Assembly: GCF_024505145.1 (NCBI RefSeq)
Contig: NZ_JANIAA010000028.1
Location: forward strand, 62,001 to 126,000
Origin: Streptomyces rugosispiralis
GTDB taxonomy: Bacteria; Actinomycetota; Actinomycetes; Streptomycetales; Streptomycetaceae
Direction: 5' to 3'
DNA length: 64,000 bases
Below, piece by piece: positions 45,644-54,544 of this stretch (position 1 is the stretch's first letter; the number at the start of each line of letters is the position of its first letter). The position numbers and the translations under genes were made by a program. The notes under the pieces are model-generated. The model ran no database searches. It had not been told where the DNA came from and was given only the letters and a program-made list of their open reading frames with translations.

Positions 45644-46189
45644 ATGCGCATGAGCGATGCGCGTGACGCCCTGCTGCAGCAGATCAAGGACAAGGCCGTG
45701 GTCCACGGCAAGGTGACCCTCTCCTCCGGGCGTGAGGCCGACTACTACATCGACCTGCGCCGGATCACCCTGGACGCCGAGGCCGCGCCGCTGGTCGGGC
45801 AGGTCATGCTCGAGGCCACGGCCGATCTGGAGTACGACGCGGTGGGCGGGCTGACCCTGGGCGCCGACCCGGTGGCCACGTCCATGCTGCACGCCGCGGC
45901 CGCGCGCGGGCGCCGGCTCGACGCCTTCGTGGTCCGCAAGGCCCAGAAGACCCACGGTATGCAGCGCCGGATCGAGGGACCGGACATCGCGGGCCGACGG
46001 GTGCTGGTGGTCGAGGACACCTCCACCACCGGTGGCTCGCCGCTGACCGCGGTGGAGGCGGCGCGGGAGGCCGGTGCGGAGGTCGTCGCGGTCGCGACGA
46101 TCGTCGAGCGCGGCGCCGCGCCCGCGATCGCGGACGCCGGGCTGCCGTACCTCCCGGCGTACTCGCTCACCGACCTCGGACTGAGCTGA
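45644..46189 (+). CDS. pyrE: orotate phosphoribosyltransferase
   Basis: 181 aa, ATG 45644 (ATG 45650, MSDARDALL, is also possible). Catalyses orotate plus PRPP to OMP in pyrimidine synthesis. VTLSSGREADYYIDLRRITLD (orotate site), VGGLTLGADPVATSMLHAA, FVVRKAQKTHGMQRRIEGP (the catalytic Lys loop) and RRVLVVEDTSTTGGSPLTAVEAA (PRPP loop) are all present. Stand-alone pyrE next to fba is the actinobacterial arrangement. A parS palindrome lies 25 bp after its stop. Confidence 0.97.
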   Translation: MRMSDARDALLQQIKDKAVVHGKVTLSSGREADYYIDLRRITLDAEAAPLVGQVMLEATADLEYDAVGGLTLGADPVATSMLHAAAARGRRLDAFVVRKAQKTHGMQRRIEGPDIAGRRVLVVEDTSTTGGSPLTAVEAAREAGAEVVAVATIVERGAAPAIADAGLPYLPAYSLTDLGLS

Positions 46190-46214
46190 ATCACGCGGGC
46201 TGAGGAGGCGGGAG

Positions 46215-46228
46215 GTTTCACGTGAAAC
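46215..46228. promoter_or_regulatory. parS site (ParB-binding centromere)
   Basis: GTTTCACGTGAAAC is a perfect 14-bp palindrome identical to the Streptomyces parS consensus, extended to 16 bp by flanking G/C. It lies in the pyrE-fba intergenic region. Streptomyces parS sites cluster within a few hundred kb of oriC, so the window is probably origin-proximal. Confidence 0.88.
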
Positions 46229-46365
46229 CACCCACCCCCGTCCGTGTGGTCTCGGCGTGCGCCGTGTGGAGCAATCGACGGAGTCTGGGATTATGGCCCC
46301 GACGATGACGTCGCCCCTAGGTCAGGGCCAAGTACGACTAACCCGCACATACAAGGAGCGGTCAG

Positions 46366-47388
46366 ATGCCCATCGCATCCCCTGAGATCTACAACGAGAT
46401 GCTCGACCGGGCGAAGGCGGGCAAGTTCGCCTACCCGGCGATCAACGTGACCTCGACGCAGACTCTGCACGCCGCCCTGCGCGGCTTCGCCGAGGCGGAG
46501 AGCGACGGCATCGTCCAGATCTCCACCGGTGGTGCCGAGTTCCTGGGTGGCCAGTACAAGAAGGACATGGTGACCGGTGCGGTCGGCCTCGCCGAGTTCG
46601 CGCATGTCGTGGCCCAGAAGTACCCGGTCAACATCGCCCTCCACACCGACCACTGCCCGAAGGACAAGCTGGACGGCTATGTGCGTCCGCTGCTCAAGAT
46701 CTCGCAGGAGCGCGTCGCCAAGGGCCAGCACCCGCTGTTCCAGTCCCACATGTGGGACGGCTCCGCGGAGACCCTCGCCGACAACCTCGACATCGCGCAG
46801 GAGCTGCTCGCCGAGGCGGTCAAGGCGAAGATCATCCTCGAGGTCGAGATCACCCCGACCGGTGGCGAGGAGGACGGCGTCACCCACGAGATCAACGACA
46901 AGCTGTACACGACGGTGGACGACGCCCTGCGCACCGCCGAGGCCCTGGGCCTGGGCGACAAGGGCCGCTACCTGCTGGCCGCCTCCTTCGGCAACGTCCA
47001 CGGCGTCTACAAGCCGGGCAATGTCGTCCTCCGCCCGGAGCTGCTGCGTGACCTCCAGGACGGTGTCGGCGCGAAGTACGGCAAGCAGGACCCGTTCTTC
47101 TTCGTCTTCCACGGCGGCTCCGGCTCCACGGAGCAGGAGATCCGCACCGCGCTGGAGAACGGCGTGGTGAAGATGAACCTCGACACGGACACCCAGTACG
47201 CCTTCAGCCGTCCGATCGCGGACCACATGTTCCGCAACTACGACGGGGTGCTGAAGGTGGATGGCGAGGTCGGCAACAAGAAGACGTACGACCCGCGGAG
47301 CTGGGGCAAGCTGGCCGAGACGGGGATGGCCGAGCGGGTCACCAAGGCCTGTGCGGATCTTCGGTCCACGGGTACGAAGCTGAAGTAG
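46366..47388 (+). CDS. fbaA: class II fructose-bisphosphate aldolase
   Basis: 340 aa, ATG 46366 with AAGGAG upstream. AINVTSTQTLHAALRGFAEAESDGIVQ, VNIALHTDHCPKDKLDG (Zn-binding His and catalytic Asp), LEVEITPTGGEEDGV (metal-binding Glu), AASFGNVHGVYKPG and VFHGGSGSTEQEI with further Zn ligands, and VKMNLDTDTQYAF mark the class IIA zinc aldolases. Cleaves fructose 1,6-bisphosphate in glycolysis and works in reverse in gluconeogenesis. Monocistronic, ended by a strong hairpin at 47410. Confidence 0.98.
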   Translation: MPIASPEIYNEMLDRAKAGKFAYPAINVTSTQTLHAALRGFAEAESDGIVQISTGGAEFLGGQYKKDMVTGAVGLAEFAHVVAQKYPVNIALHTDHCPKDKLDGYVRPLLKISQERVAKGQHPLFQSHMWDGSAETLADNLDIAQELLAEAVKAKIILEVEITPTGGEEDGVTHEINDKLYTTVDDALRTAEALGLGDKGRYLLAASFGNVHGVYKPGNVVLRPELLRDLQDGVGAKYGKQDPFFFVFHGGSGSTEQEIRTALENGVVKMNLDTDTQYAFSRPIADHMFRNYDGVLKVDGEVGNKKTYDPRSWGKLAETGMAERVTKACADLRSTGTKLK

Positions 47389-47409
47389 TTCTTCGGCTCG
47401 CCTCTTCGG

Positions 47410-47444
47410 GCCCGGCGTCTCGCCTTTGCGGCGAGCCGCCGGGC
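47410..47444 (+). terminator. fbaA terminator
   Basis: GCCCGGCG and CGCCGGGC close a longer stem (TCTCGCC with GGCGAG inside) around TTTG; CGTTTGCGTT follows. Confidence 0.8.
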
Positions 47445-47497
47445 TCGTTTGCGTTGTGGGCTGGTCCCGGGGGCGCTGCCCGGGGCATGATCCAGGT

Positions 47498-49102
47498 ATG
47501 GGCGGCTCCACGCCCGGGGCGGGGCACGCTCCGGGCAACGGTGAGCCGGTACGGCTGTCCGTGCCGGCCGGACGGTGGCTGGTGTTCACCACCGTGCTGG
47601 GTTCCGCCATGGCGCTCCTCGACAGCACCGTCGTCAATGTCGCCCTGCCGCGCATCGGCCTCGACCTGGGCGCCGATCTGCCCGTACTGCAGTGGACCGT
47701 CAACGCCTACATGCTCACCCTCGCCGGGCTGATCCTGCTCGGTGGGGCGCTCGGGGACCGGTTCGGGCGGCGGCGGGTGTTCGTCATCGGAGTGGTGTGG
47801 TTCGCGCTGGCCTCGCTGGTGTGCGGGATGGCGCCGAACGCCGGGGTGCTCATCGCCGCGCGGGCGTTCCAGGGCATCGGCGGGGCGCTGCTCACCCCCG
47901 GGTCGCTGGCGCTGATCCAGTCGGTGATCCACCCCGACGACCGGGCGCGGGCGATCGGGCTGTGGTCCGGCTTCGGCGGGATCGGGGCGGCGATCGGGCC
48001 GTTCCTGGGCGGCTGGCTGGTGGACGGGCCCGGCTGGCGCTGGGTGTTCTTCATCAATGTGCCGCTGGCCGCGGTGTGTGTGCCGGTCGCTTTGCGCCAC
48101 GTACCGGAGACCCGCGATCCGCACCCGCGCGGCCGGTTCGACGTGCTCGGCGCCCTGCTGGGGGCGGCGGCCCTCGCCCTGGTCACCTATGCGCTGATCG
48201 CCGCGCCGCAGAAGGGCGCATCGGCCGCCGTGGTGGTCCCCGGCGTCGCCGGGCTGGCGCTGGGGGCGGCCTTCATCGCCGTGGAGCGGAGGCTGCGCGA
48301 GCCGATGCTGCCGCTCTCCATTTTCGCCTCCCGCCAGTTCAGCGCCGTCAATGTGGTGACCCTGTGCGTCTACGCGGCCTTCGGCGGCTTCTTCTTCCTC
48401 TCGGTGCTCGACCTCCAGGTGGTGGTGGGCTACTCCGCGCTCGCCGCCGGTACCGCGCTGTTGCCCACCACCACGCTGATGCTGCTGCTGTCGGCCCGTT
48501 CGGGGGAGCTGGGCAAGCGCATCGGCCCGCGGATCCCGCTGACCGTGGGCCCGCTGCTGTGCGCGGCGGGGATGCTGCTGATGACCCGGGCCGGGGTGGG
48601 GGCGGTGTACTGGCGGGACATCCTGCCCGCGCTGTTGGTGCTGGGCCTGGGCATGGTCGTGGTGGTCGCCCCGCTCACCGCGACCGTCCTGGCCTCGGTG
48701 GACGTCGCCCGCGCCGGCCTGGCCAGCGGGGTCAACAACGCGGCGGCCCGCGCGGCCGGGCTGGTCGCGGTGGCCGCGTTGCCGCTGCTCGCGGGGATGG
48801 GCCCGGAGGCGTACCGGTCGGCGGACGCCTTCTCGAGCACCTTCCGGCGGGCGATGCCGATCTGCGCCGGGGTGCTGGTGCTGGGGGCGATCCTCGCCTG
48901 GCGCACGGTGCGCTCGGACGCGCTGGAGCAGGCGGGCGCGGAGGTGGGGGCGGAGCCGGAGCGGGCCGGGGCCGCGGTGCCCGCGGAGGGCGCCGAGGGC
49001 GCCGCGCGGGCGGCGGGGCCGCCGTGCCGCCCCGAGTGCGCCTACCACTGCGGGGTGTCCGCGCCGCCCCTGGACCCGGGCGAGCGAAGTCCCCGTACCT
49101 GA
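47498..49102 (+). CDS. DHA2-family MFS drug/metabolite exporter
   Basis: 534 aa from ATG 47498. About fourteen membrane helices. LDSTVVNVALPRIGLDLGADLPVLQWTVNAYMLTLAGLILLGGALGDRFGRRRVF contains the D1 and A motifs of 14-helix DHA2 exporters, and ARAFQGIGGALLTPGSLALI and WSGFGGIGAAIGPFLGGWLV give motifs B and C. Members export antibiotics, quaternary amines or metabolites by proton antiport. The Cys/Pro tail (CRPECAYHCGVSAPP) is unusual. No TetR regulator is adjacent. Confidence 0.9.
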   Translation: MGGSTPGAGHAPGNGEPVRLSVPAGRWLVFTTVLGSAMALLDSTVVNVALPRIGLDLGADLPVLQWTVNAYMLTLAGLILLGGALGDRFGRRRVFVIGVVWFALASLVCGMAPNAGVLIAARAFQGIGGALLTPGSLALIQSVIHPDDRARAIGLWSGFGGIGAAIGPFLGGWLVDGPGWRWVFFINVPLAAVCVPVALRHVPETRDPHPRGRFDVLGALLGAAALALVTYALIAAPQKGASAAVVVPGVAGLALGAAFIAVERRLREPMLPLSIFASRQFSAVNVVTLCVYAAFGGFFFLSVLDLQVVVGYSALAAGTALLPTTTLMLLLSARSGELGKRIGPRIPLTVGPLLCAAGMLLMTRAGVGAVYWRDILPALLVLGLGMVVVVAPLTATVLASVDVARAGLASGVNNAAARAAGLVAVAALPLLAGMGPEAYRSADAFSSTFRRAMPICAGVLVLGAILAWRTVRSDALEQAGAEVGAEPERAGAAVPAEGAEGAARAAGPPCRPECAYHCGVSAPPLDPGERSPRT

Positions 49103-49165
49103 CCCGCGTCCCCCTCATGGCTTGAGCGTGTCGGATGGGGCCCCGGACCAGGCAGACTGGAACCC

Positions 49166-49579
49166 ATGGCCATTCACGAGAACCTGCTCGGGGGACCGCC
49201 CCCGACCCATCTGCCCGACGACCCGGAGCCGCGCGAGCTGCTCGCCTCCGGCGCGGCCCCGGCCGAGGTCGCCGCGAAGTACCCGGCCTCCTCGCTCGCC
49301 TGGGCGCAGCTCGCCGACGAGGCGTTCGAGGCCGGCCGGGTGGTCGAGTCCTACGCGTACGCCCGCACCGGCTACCACCGCGGGCTCGACGCCCTGCGCC
49401 GCAGCGGCTGGAAGGGGCACGGTCCGGTGCCCTTCGAGCACGAGCCCAACCGGGGCTTCCTGCGCGCCCTGCACGCGCTCGCGCGTGCCGCGCAGTCCAT
49501 CGGCGAGCAGGAGGAGTACGAGCGCTGCTCGACCTTCCTGCGCGAGAGCTCCCCGACCGCGGCGGACACGCTCTCCTGA
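49166..49579 (+). CDS. DUF3151-family protein
   Basis: 137 aa, ATG 49166. NLLGGPPPTHLPDDPEPRELL, EVAAKYPASSLAWAQLADEAFEAGRVVESYAYARTGYHRGLDALRRSGWKGHGPVPFEHEPNRGFLRAL are strongly family-typical. Helical, TPR-like; the function is unknown though the family is near-universal in actinobacteria. The TGA stop is inside the first unit of a 14-bp tandem repeat. Confidence 0.9.
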   Translation: MAIHENLLGGPPPTHLPDDPEPRELLASGAAPAEVAAKYPASSLAWAQLADEAFEAGRVVESYAYARTGYHRGLDALRRSGWKGHGPVPFEHEPNRGFLRALHALARAAQSIGEQEEYERCSTFLRESSPTAADTLS

Positions 49580-49627
49580 TTCCCGTCTTCTGAATCCCGT
49601 CTCCTGATCTCGGCTCTCCTGATCCGC
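49572..49627 (+). repeat. 14-bp minisatellite containing the DUF3151 stop codon
   Basis: Four 14-bp units: TCTCCTGATTCCCG (49572, TGA is the stop), TCTTCTGAATCCCG (49586), TCTCCTGATCTCGG (49600) and CTCTCCTGATCCGC (49614). Each retains a TGA. Confidence 0.8.
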
Positions 49628-49648
49628 TGAGACGGCGCGAGGCGCACC

Positions 49649-49681
49649 GGGCCTGTGGGGTGTCGTATGCCCCACGGGCCC
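49649..49681. terminator. terminator hairpin after DUF3151
   Basis: GGGCCTGTGGGG pairs with CCCCACGGGCCC (one wobble) around a short loop, followed by TTGGG. Confidence 0.65.
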
Positions 49682-49834
49682 CTTGGGCCCCTTCCGTACT
49701 TGCCGATCGTCCGCGCTGCGCGGATGATGCGGTGCGGGGCCCCTTCGGCTGTGGGCCCCGAGGGGACCGGGGCTCCGAGACCGAAGGGATGGGGCGGACC
49801 GCTACCCGGTAGCGAGCAGTACTCAGGAGATGCG

Positions 49835-50677
49835 ATGTCGCAGCAGCCTGTCCCTGACCACGCCGAGTCCGACGCCCCGAATCTGGACTTCGCCGGCACC
49901 ACGCCGTACGAGGACTACGTCCAGGCGTCCGTGCTCACCCACCTCCAGCACCCTCTCTCCGACGATCCCGGCGAGATGGTGTTCCTGGTCACCACCCAGG
50001 TCATGGAGCTGTGGTTCACCGTGATCGTCCATGAGTGGCAGACCGCCGCGCAGGCGCTGCGCGAGGACGATCTGCCCACCGCGATGGCCGCGCTCCAGCG
50101 CTCGGCGTACGAGCTGGAGTCGCTGAACGCCTCGTGGACGCCGCTGGCCCATCTCACCCCCGGCCAGTTCAACGCGTACCGCTCCGCGCTCGGCGAGGGC
50201 TCCGGCTTCCAGTCGGCGATGTACCGGCGGCTGGAGTTCCTGCTCGGCGAGAAGTCCGCGTCCATGCTCGTCCCGCACCGGGGCGCGCCGCGGGTCCACG
50301 CCGAGCTGGAGAAGGCGCTGACCGAGCCCAGCCTCTACGACGAGGTGCTGCGCCATCTCGCGCGGCGCGGCCTCGCCGTCCCGGCCGCGGTGCTGGACCG
50401 CGATCCCGCCCTGCGCCATGAACCGGATCCGGGGGTGGAGCGGGTCTGGGCGGAGATCTACTCCGGTCCGCGCGACAGCGAGCTGGTCCGGCTCGGCGAG
50501 GCGCTCACCGAGGTCGCCGAGCTGGTGTGGCGCTGGCGCAATGACCACCTGGTGGCGACCCGGCGGGCGATGGGCTCCAAGACCGGCACGGGTGGCTCGG
50601 CCGGGGTCGCCTGGCTGGAGAAGCGCGCGGCCAAGAACGTCTTCCCCGAGCTGTGGACGGCGCGCAGCCATGTCTGA
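49835..50677 (+). CDS. kynA: tryptophan 2,3-dioxygenase
   Basis: 280 aa from ATG 49835 with CAGGAG upstream. Haem dioxygenase opening the indole ring to N-formylkynurenine. PNLDFAGTTPYEDYVQASVLTHLQ, DEMVFLVTTQVMELWFTVIVHE-type helix (here EMVFLVTTQVMELWF), TPGQFNAYRSALGEGSGFQSAMYRRLEFLLG and WRWRNDHLVATRRAMGSKTGTGGSAGVAWLE are diagnostic; the last holds the substrate loop. First gene of a three-gene operon; kynU overlaps its end by 8 bp. Confidence 0.97.
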   Translation: MSQQPVPDHAESDAPNLDFAGTTPYEDYVQASVLTHLQHPLSDDPGEMVFLVTTQVMELWFTVIVHEWQTAAQALREDDLPTAMAALQRSAYELESLNASWTPLAHLTPGQFNAYRSALGEGSGFQSAMYRRLEFLLGEKSASMLVPHRGAPRVHAELEKALTEPSLYDEVLRHLARRGLAVPAAVLDRDPALRHEPDPGVERVWAEIYSGPRDSELVRLGEALTEVAELVWRWRNDHLVATRRAMGSKTGTGGSAGVAWLEKRAAKNVFPELWTARSHV

Positions 50678-52031
50678 CGCGACGATTCCGACGGAGTCGG
50701 CCGGTGCCGAGCGGGGTGCGGCGCCCGGTGCCGGGCGCGGTGCGGCCGAGCCCGGTGCGGCCGAGCCCGGCGCGGCCGAGCCCGGCGCGGTCCAGCCCGG
50801 CGCGGCCGCGCCCGGTCTGTCCGGGACCGCTCCGGCCGACGAGGCCGCCAGGCTCGACGCGGCCGACCCGCTGCGCGCCAAGCGCGACGCCTTCACCCTC
50901 GACGACACGATCTACCTCGACGGCAACTCACTGGGCGCGCTGCCCCGCGCCGTCCCGCCCCGGCTGGCCGATGTGGTCGCCCGCGAATGGGGTGAGCTGC
51001 GCATCCGCTCCTGGGATGAGAGCGGCTGGTGGACCGCGCCGGAGCGGATCGGCGACCGCGTCGCCCGGCTCATCGGCGCGGGCCCCGGCCAGGTCGTGGT
51101 GGGCGACTCGACGAGCGTGAACGTCTTCAAGGCGGTCGTCGCGGCCGTACGGATCGCCCAGGAGCGCGGCGTCCACCGGGATCAGATCCTGGTGGACGAG
51201 GCCACCTTCCCCACCGACGGCTATATCGCCGAGTCCGCCGCCCGGCTGACCGGCTGCACCGTGCGGCCGGTGGCCGCGGCTGACGTCCCGGCCGCGGTCG
51301 GCGCGCACACCGCCGTCGCGCTCGTCAACCACGTGGACTACCGCACCGGCCGCCTCCACGACCTGCCCGGGACCACAGCCGCCGTGCACGCGGCGGGCGC
51401 GCTCGTGGTGTGGGACCTCTGCCACAGCGCGGGCGCCCTGCCGGTCGGGCTGGACGCCCATGGCGTGGACCTCGCGGTGGGCTGCACCTACAAGTACCTC
51501 AACGGCGGGCCCGGCGCGCCCGCGTATCTGTACGTCGCCCAGGCCCATCAGCCCCGCTTCGACTCGCCGCTGCCCGGCTGGAACTCGCATGCCGACCCCT
51601 TCGGCATGGCCTCCGCCTACACCCCGGCCGACGGCGCGGTCCGCGGCCGCGTGGGCACCCCGGACATCCTCTCGATGCTGGCGCTGGAGGCCGCGCTCGA
51701 GGTGTGGGACGACGTGACGATCGAGGACGTACGCGCCAAGAGCCTGGCCCTGACGGACCTCTTCCTGCGCTGTGTCGAGGACTACGTACCGGCGGGCCGC
51801 GTCCGGTCGATCACCCCCGCCGCACACGCCGAGCGCGGCAGCCAGGTGGCGCTGCGGTGCGCGGAGGCGGAGGAGGCCGGGGAGGTGATGGCGGAGCTGG
51901 TGCGGCGCGGTGTCGTGGGCGACTTCCGCCGCCCCGATGTGCTGCGCTTCGGGTTCACCCCGCTGTACACGGGCTTCGCCGAGGTGGAGCGGGCGGCGCG
52001 GGTGCTGGCCGACGTGCTGACGGAGGGCTGA
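50670..52031 (+). CDS. kynU: kynureninase
   Basis: 453 aa, ATG 50670 inside the kynA end. PLP enzyme cleaving kynurenine to anthranilate and alanine. YLDGNSLGALPRAVPPRLAD, VVGDSTSVNVFKAVVAA, VWDLCHSAGALPVGLDAHGVDLAVGCTYKYLNGGPGAPAYLYV (Asp and Schiff-base Lys) and GRVGTPDILSMLALEAAL are family motifs. The N-terminal ~50 residues are a low-complexity repeat (AAEPGAAEPGAAEPGAVQPG) coded by a 12-15 bp minisatellite, absent from the usual enzyme. Followed 3 bp later by the formamidase-like gene. Confidence 0.96.
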   Translation: MSDATIPTESAGAERGAAPGAGRGAAEPGAAEPGAAEPGAVQPGAAAPGLSGTAPADEAARLDAADPLRAKRDAFTLDDTIYLDGNSLGALPRAVPPRLADVVAREWGELRIRSWDESGWWTAPERIGDRVARLIGAGPGQVVVGDSTSVNVFKAVVAAVRIAQERGVHRDQILVDEATFPTDGYIAESAARLTGCTVRPVAAADVPAAVGAHTAVALVNHVDYRTGRLHDLPGTTAAVHAAGALVVWDLCHSAGALPVGLDAHGVDLAVGCTYKYLNGGPGAPAYLYVAQAHQPRFDSPLPGWNSHADPFGMASAYTPADGAVRGRVGTPDILSMLALEAALEVWDDVTIEDVRAKSLALTDLFLRCVEDYVPAGRVRSITPAAHAERGSQVALRCAEAEEAGEVMAELVRRGVVGDFRRPDVLRFGFTPLYTGFAEVERAARVLADVLTEG

Positions 52032-52034
52032 CCG

Positions 52035-53009
52035 ATGGGCGCAGCGGCAGCGGCAGCGGGCGCAGCGGCAGCGGCAGCGGGGGCGGCGGAGGAGACGTCG
52101 GTCTTCGGGCTCGCGCCCGTGGACCCGGCCCGGACCGCCGCGTACGGCGACCATCCGGACCAGGTGGTGGACTTCTACCTTCCGCCGCCCGGGACGGACG
52201 GCGCCGCCCGCCCCGCCCCGCTGGTCATCCTCTTCCACGGCGGTGCCTGGCGTGCGCCTTACGACCGTCGCCATGTCTCGCCGTTCGCCGCCTTCCTGGC
52301 GGGGCGGGGCCTGGCGGTGGCGTCCGTGGAGTACCGACGCGGTGGGGCGGGCCCCGCGCGGGCCGGGCGGTGGCCGGAGACGTTCGACGACATCGCGGCC
52401 GCCGTGGACACCGTGCCGGACCTCGCCCGGGGACTCGGGCTCCCCGGGGTCGATCCGGACCGCGTGGTGCTCAGCGGGCACTCCGCGGGCGGGCACGCCG
52501 TGCTGTGGGCGGCGGCCCGGCACCGGCTGCCGTCCGGCACTCCCTGGCAGTTGCCCTCCCCCTCCCCGCTTCGCGGCGTCGTCGCCCTCGCCCCCATCGC
52601 GGACCTCGCCACGGCCCGCGCGCTGGACGTCTGCTCCGGCGCCGTCGACGAACTCCTCGGCGAGGGCGAGGGCGAGGGCGAGGGCGAGCGCGGGGGCGAG
52701 GGCAAAGGCGAAGACGAAGGCAAAGGCAAAGGCGACGGCGATGAGCTGACGGTCCGGCTGGGCCTCGCCGACCCCGCCGCGCTGCTGCCCACCGCGATCC
52801 CCACCACCATCGTGCAGGGCGGCACCGACATCGATGTGCCACCGGCGGTCGCGGACGCCTTCGCGGAGGCCGCGTCCCGCGCCGGACAGGACGTACGGCT
52901 GATCAGGACCGACGGCGGCCACTTCCCGCCCATCGACCCCACGACGCCCGCCGCGCACACCGTCGCGGCGGAAATCGCCCGCCTGGCGGGGACGGACGCG
53001 GCCGCGTAG
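52035..53009 (+). CDS. kynB: alpha/beta hydrolase, probable kynurenine formamidase
   Basis: 324 aa, ATG 52035, 3 bp after kynU. Completes tryptophan to anthranilate by hydrolysing N-formylkynurenine. VILFHGGAWRAPYDR is the HGGxW oxyanion motif of arylformamidases, VVLSGHSAGGHAVLWAA the nucleophile elbow, and GGTDIDVPPAVADAF with GGHFPPIDP the Asp and His. The N-terminus is poly-Ala/Gly and a charged GEGEG...GKGKGDGD insert (~210-236) interrupts the lid region. It is the alpha/beta-hydrolase type, not the cyclase-fold KynB, so the symbol marks role rather than homology. Confidence 0.85.
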   Translation: MGAAAAAAGAAAAAAGAAEETSVFGLAPVDPARTAAYGDHPDQVVDFYLPPPGTDGAARPAPLVILFHGGAWRAPYDRRHVSPFAAFLAGRGLAVASVEYRRGGAGPARAGRWPETFDDIAAAVDTVPDLARGLGLPGVDPDRVVLSGHSAGGHAVLWAAARHRLPSGTPWQLPSPSPLRGVVALAPIADLATARALDVCSGAVDELLGEGEGEGEGERGGEGKGEDEGKGKGDGDELTVRLGLADPAALLPTAIPTTIVQGGTDIDVPPAVADAFAEAASRAGQDVRLIRTDGGHFPPIDPTTPAAHTVAAEIARLAGTDAAA

Positions 53010-53074
53010 TACTTCAGACGGACACCGCACAATCCACATTCCCGGGGACGACGCCGCGGTGCCCGCTCCCTACC

Positions 53075-54544
53075 GTGGACGGCGTGACTGAGACGATTCC
53101 GCGGACCGAACTCCGCACCATCCGCCGGGCGTTGTCCGACCTGCGGAAGGACTTGATCACCGACGCCTTCGCCCTCCGCCCCGTGCCGCCCCTCGCCACC
53201 ACGCATCCGCTGGTGCGCATGATGCCCCGGTCGGCCCTGCCGTACGCGCCGTGGCTGCCGCAGGCCGCGGTCGTGGCCTGCGCCTTCTACCTCATGGCCG
53301 TGGCGGTCGAAACCGAGGGCGCGGGTCTGGCCCTGGTCAGCGGTGTGCCACTGCTGTTGGCGCTCTACCGGCCGATCGGCGCCTGGTGGCTGTCGTTCGG
53401 GGGGAGCGTCATCTGGGGTCTGGGTATCCCCGAGACGAGTGCGGGCGGCATGTGGCCCTGGTCGCCGACCTTGTTCGCCTCGTATATCGGGGTGATGGTG
53501 ATCGTCGCGTTCCAGAACCGCCCCCGCGTGGCCGGACAGATGCTGCTGCTCACGGCCGGGTTCGGGTTCGTCTACGACCTTGTCGCCGATTGGCGGCAGA
53601 CGAACGCCTTCCCGATGGTGGTCACCTCCTGCGTCATCGTGGGCGCCGTCGTCGCCCGGCGCAGTCTGCGCGAGACCAAGCAGCAGGTCGCCGTGGAGCA
53701 GTCGGCCACCCACGAGGAGCGCTCCCGCCGCACCCTGCTGGAGGAGCGCGCGACCATCGCCCGTGAGCTGCACGACGTCGTCGCGCACCACATGTCCGTG
53801 ATCGCCATCCAGGCGGAGGCGGCGCCCTACCGGGTGGCGAACCCGCCCGAGGAGCTGGCCACCAGCTTCGCGACCATCCGCGAGAACGCGGTCGCCGCGC
53901 TCACCGAACTCCGCCGTGTCCTCGGCGTCGTCCGCGCCGACGACCCCGATGCCTACGCCGACGCCGACCCCGAGGCGCCCCAGCCGACCCTCGCCACCCT
54001 CGACACGCTCTTCGCGGGGGTCCGGGCGGCGGGGCTGACCGTCGAGCACATCACCACCGGCGCCGTACGGCCGCTGCCCTCCGGCGTGGAGCTGTCCGCG
54101 TACCGGATCGTCCAGGAGGCGCTGTCCAACGCGCTGCGGCACGCGCCGGGCAGCACCGCCCGCGTCGAAGTGGCGTACGTCCTCGGCGGCCTGGGCCTGC
54201 GGATCGTCAACGGCCCGCCCACCCAGACCGTACGGCCCTCGCCCGGCATGGGCCATGGGCTGCTCGGGATGCGGGAGCGGGTGGCCATGCTGAACGGGGA
54301 GATGACGGCGGGCGCGGTGGAGGGGGACGGCGGCTACGAGGTCACGGTCTTCATCCCGGCCGCCGCGGTCCCCGAGGCGGAGGCGTCCGGACCGGAGCCA
54401 TCGGCACCGAAGCAGGGCCCCGTTCCGGAGGCACCGGGCCACGCGCCTGGGCAGGTATCGGACCAGGCACCGGACCAGGCATCGGGCCACGCGCCGGGGC
54501 TGAAGAAGGGCCTCGCTCCGGAGGGGGAGACGATGAGGCCATGA
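53075..54544 (+). CDS. NarL-type sensor histidine kinase
   Basis: 489 aa from GTG 53075; GTG 53084 (VTETIPRTEL) is an alternative, with TACCGT placed so that a leaderless transcript is conceivable. About five N-terminal membrane helices (~55-190), a HisKA_3 domain with ERATIARELHDVVAHHMSVIAIQAEAA (phospho-His) and the HATPase domain (QEALSNALRHAPG, GHGLLGMRERVAMLNG). The C-terminal ~60 residues are a Pro/Ala/Gln tail with repeated GHAPG/QAPDQ motifs. It pairs with the LuxR-type regulator that overlaps its end by 4 bp. The signal is unknown. Confidence 0.92.
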   Translation: MDGVTETIPRTELRTIRRALSDLRKDLITDAFALRPVPPLATTHPLVRMMPRSALPYAPWLPQAAVVACAFYLMAVAVETEGAGLALVSGVPLLLALYRPIGAWWLSFGGSVIWGLGIPETSAGGMWPWSPTLFASYIGVMVIVAFQNRPRVAGQMLLLTAGFGFVYDLVADWRQTNAFPMVVTSCVIVGAVVARRSLRETKQQVAVEQSATHEERSRRTLLEERATIARELHDVVAHHMSVIAIQAEAAPYRVANPPEELATSFATIRENAVAALTELRRVLGVVRADDPDAYADADPEAPQPTLATLDTLFAGVRAAGLTVEHITTGAVRPLPSGVELSAYRIVQEALSNALRHAPGSTARVEVAYVLGGLGLRIVNGPPTQTVRPSPGMGHGLLGMRERVAMLNGEMTAGAVEGDGGYEVTVFIPAAAVPEAEASGPEPSAPKQGPVPEAPGHAPGQVSDQAPDQASGHAPGLKKGLAPEGETMRP

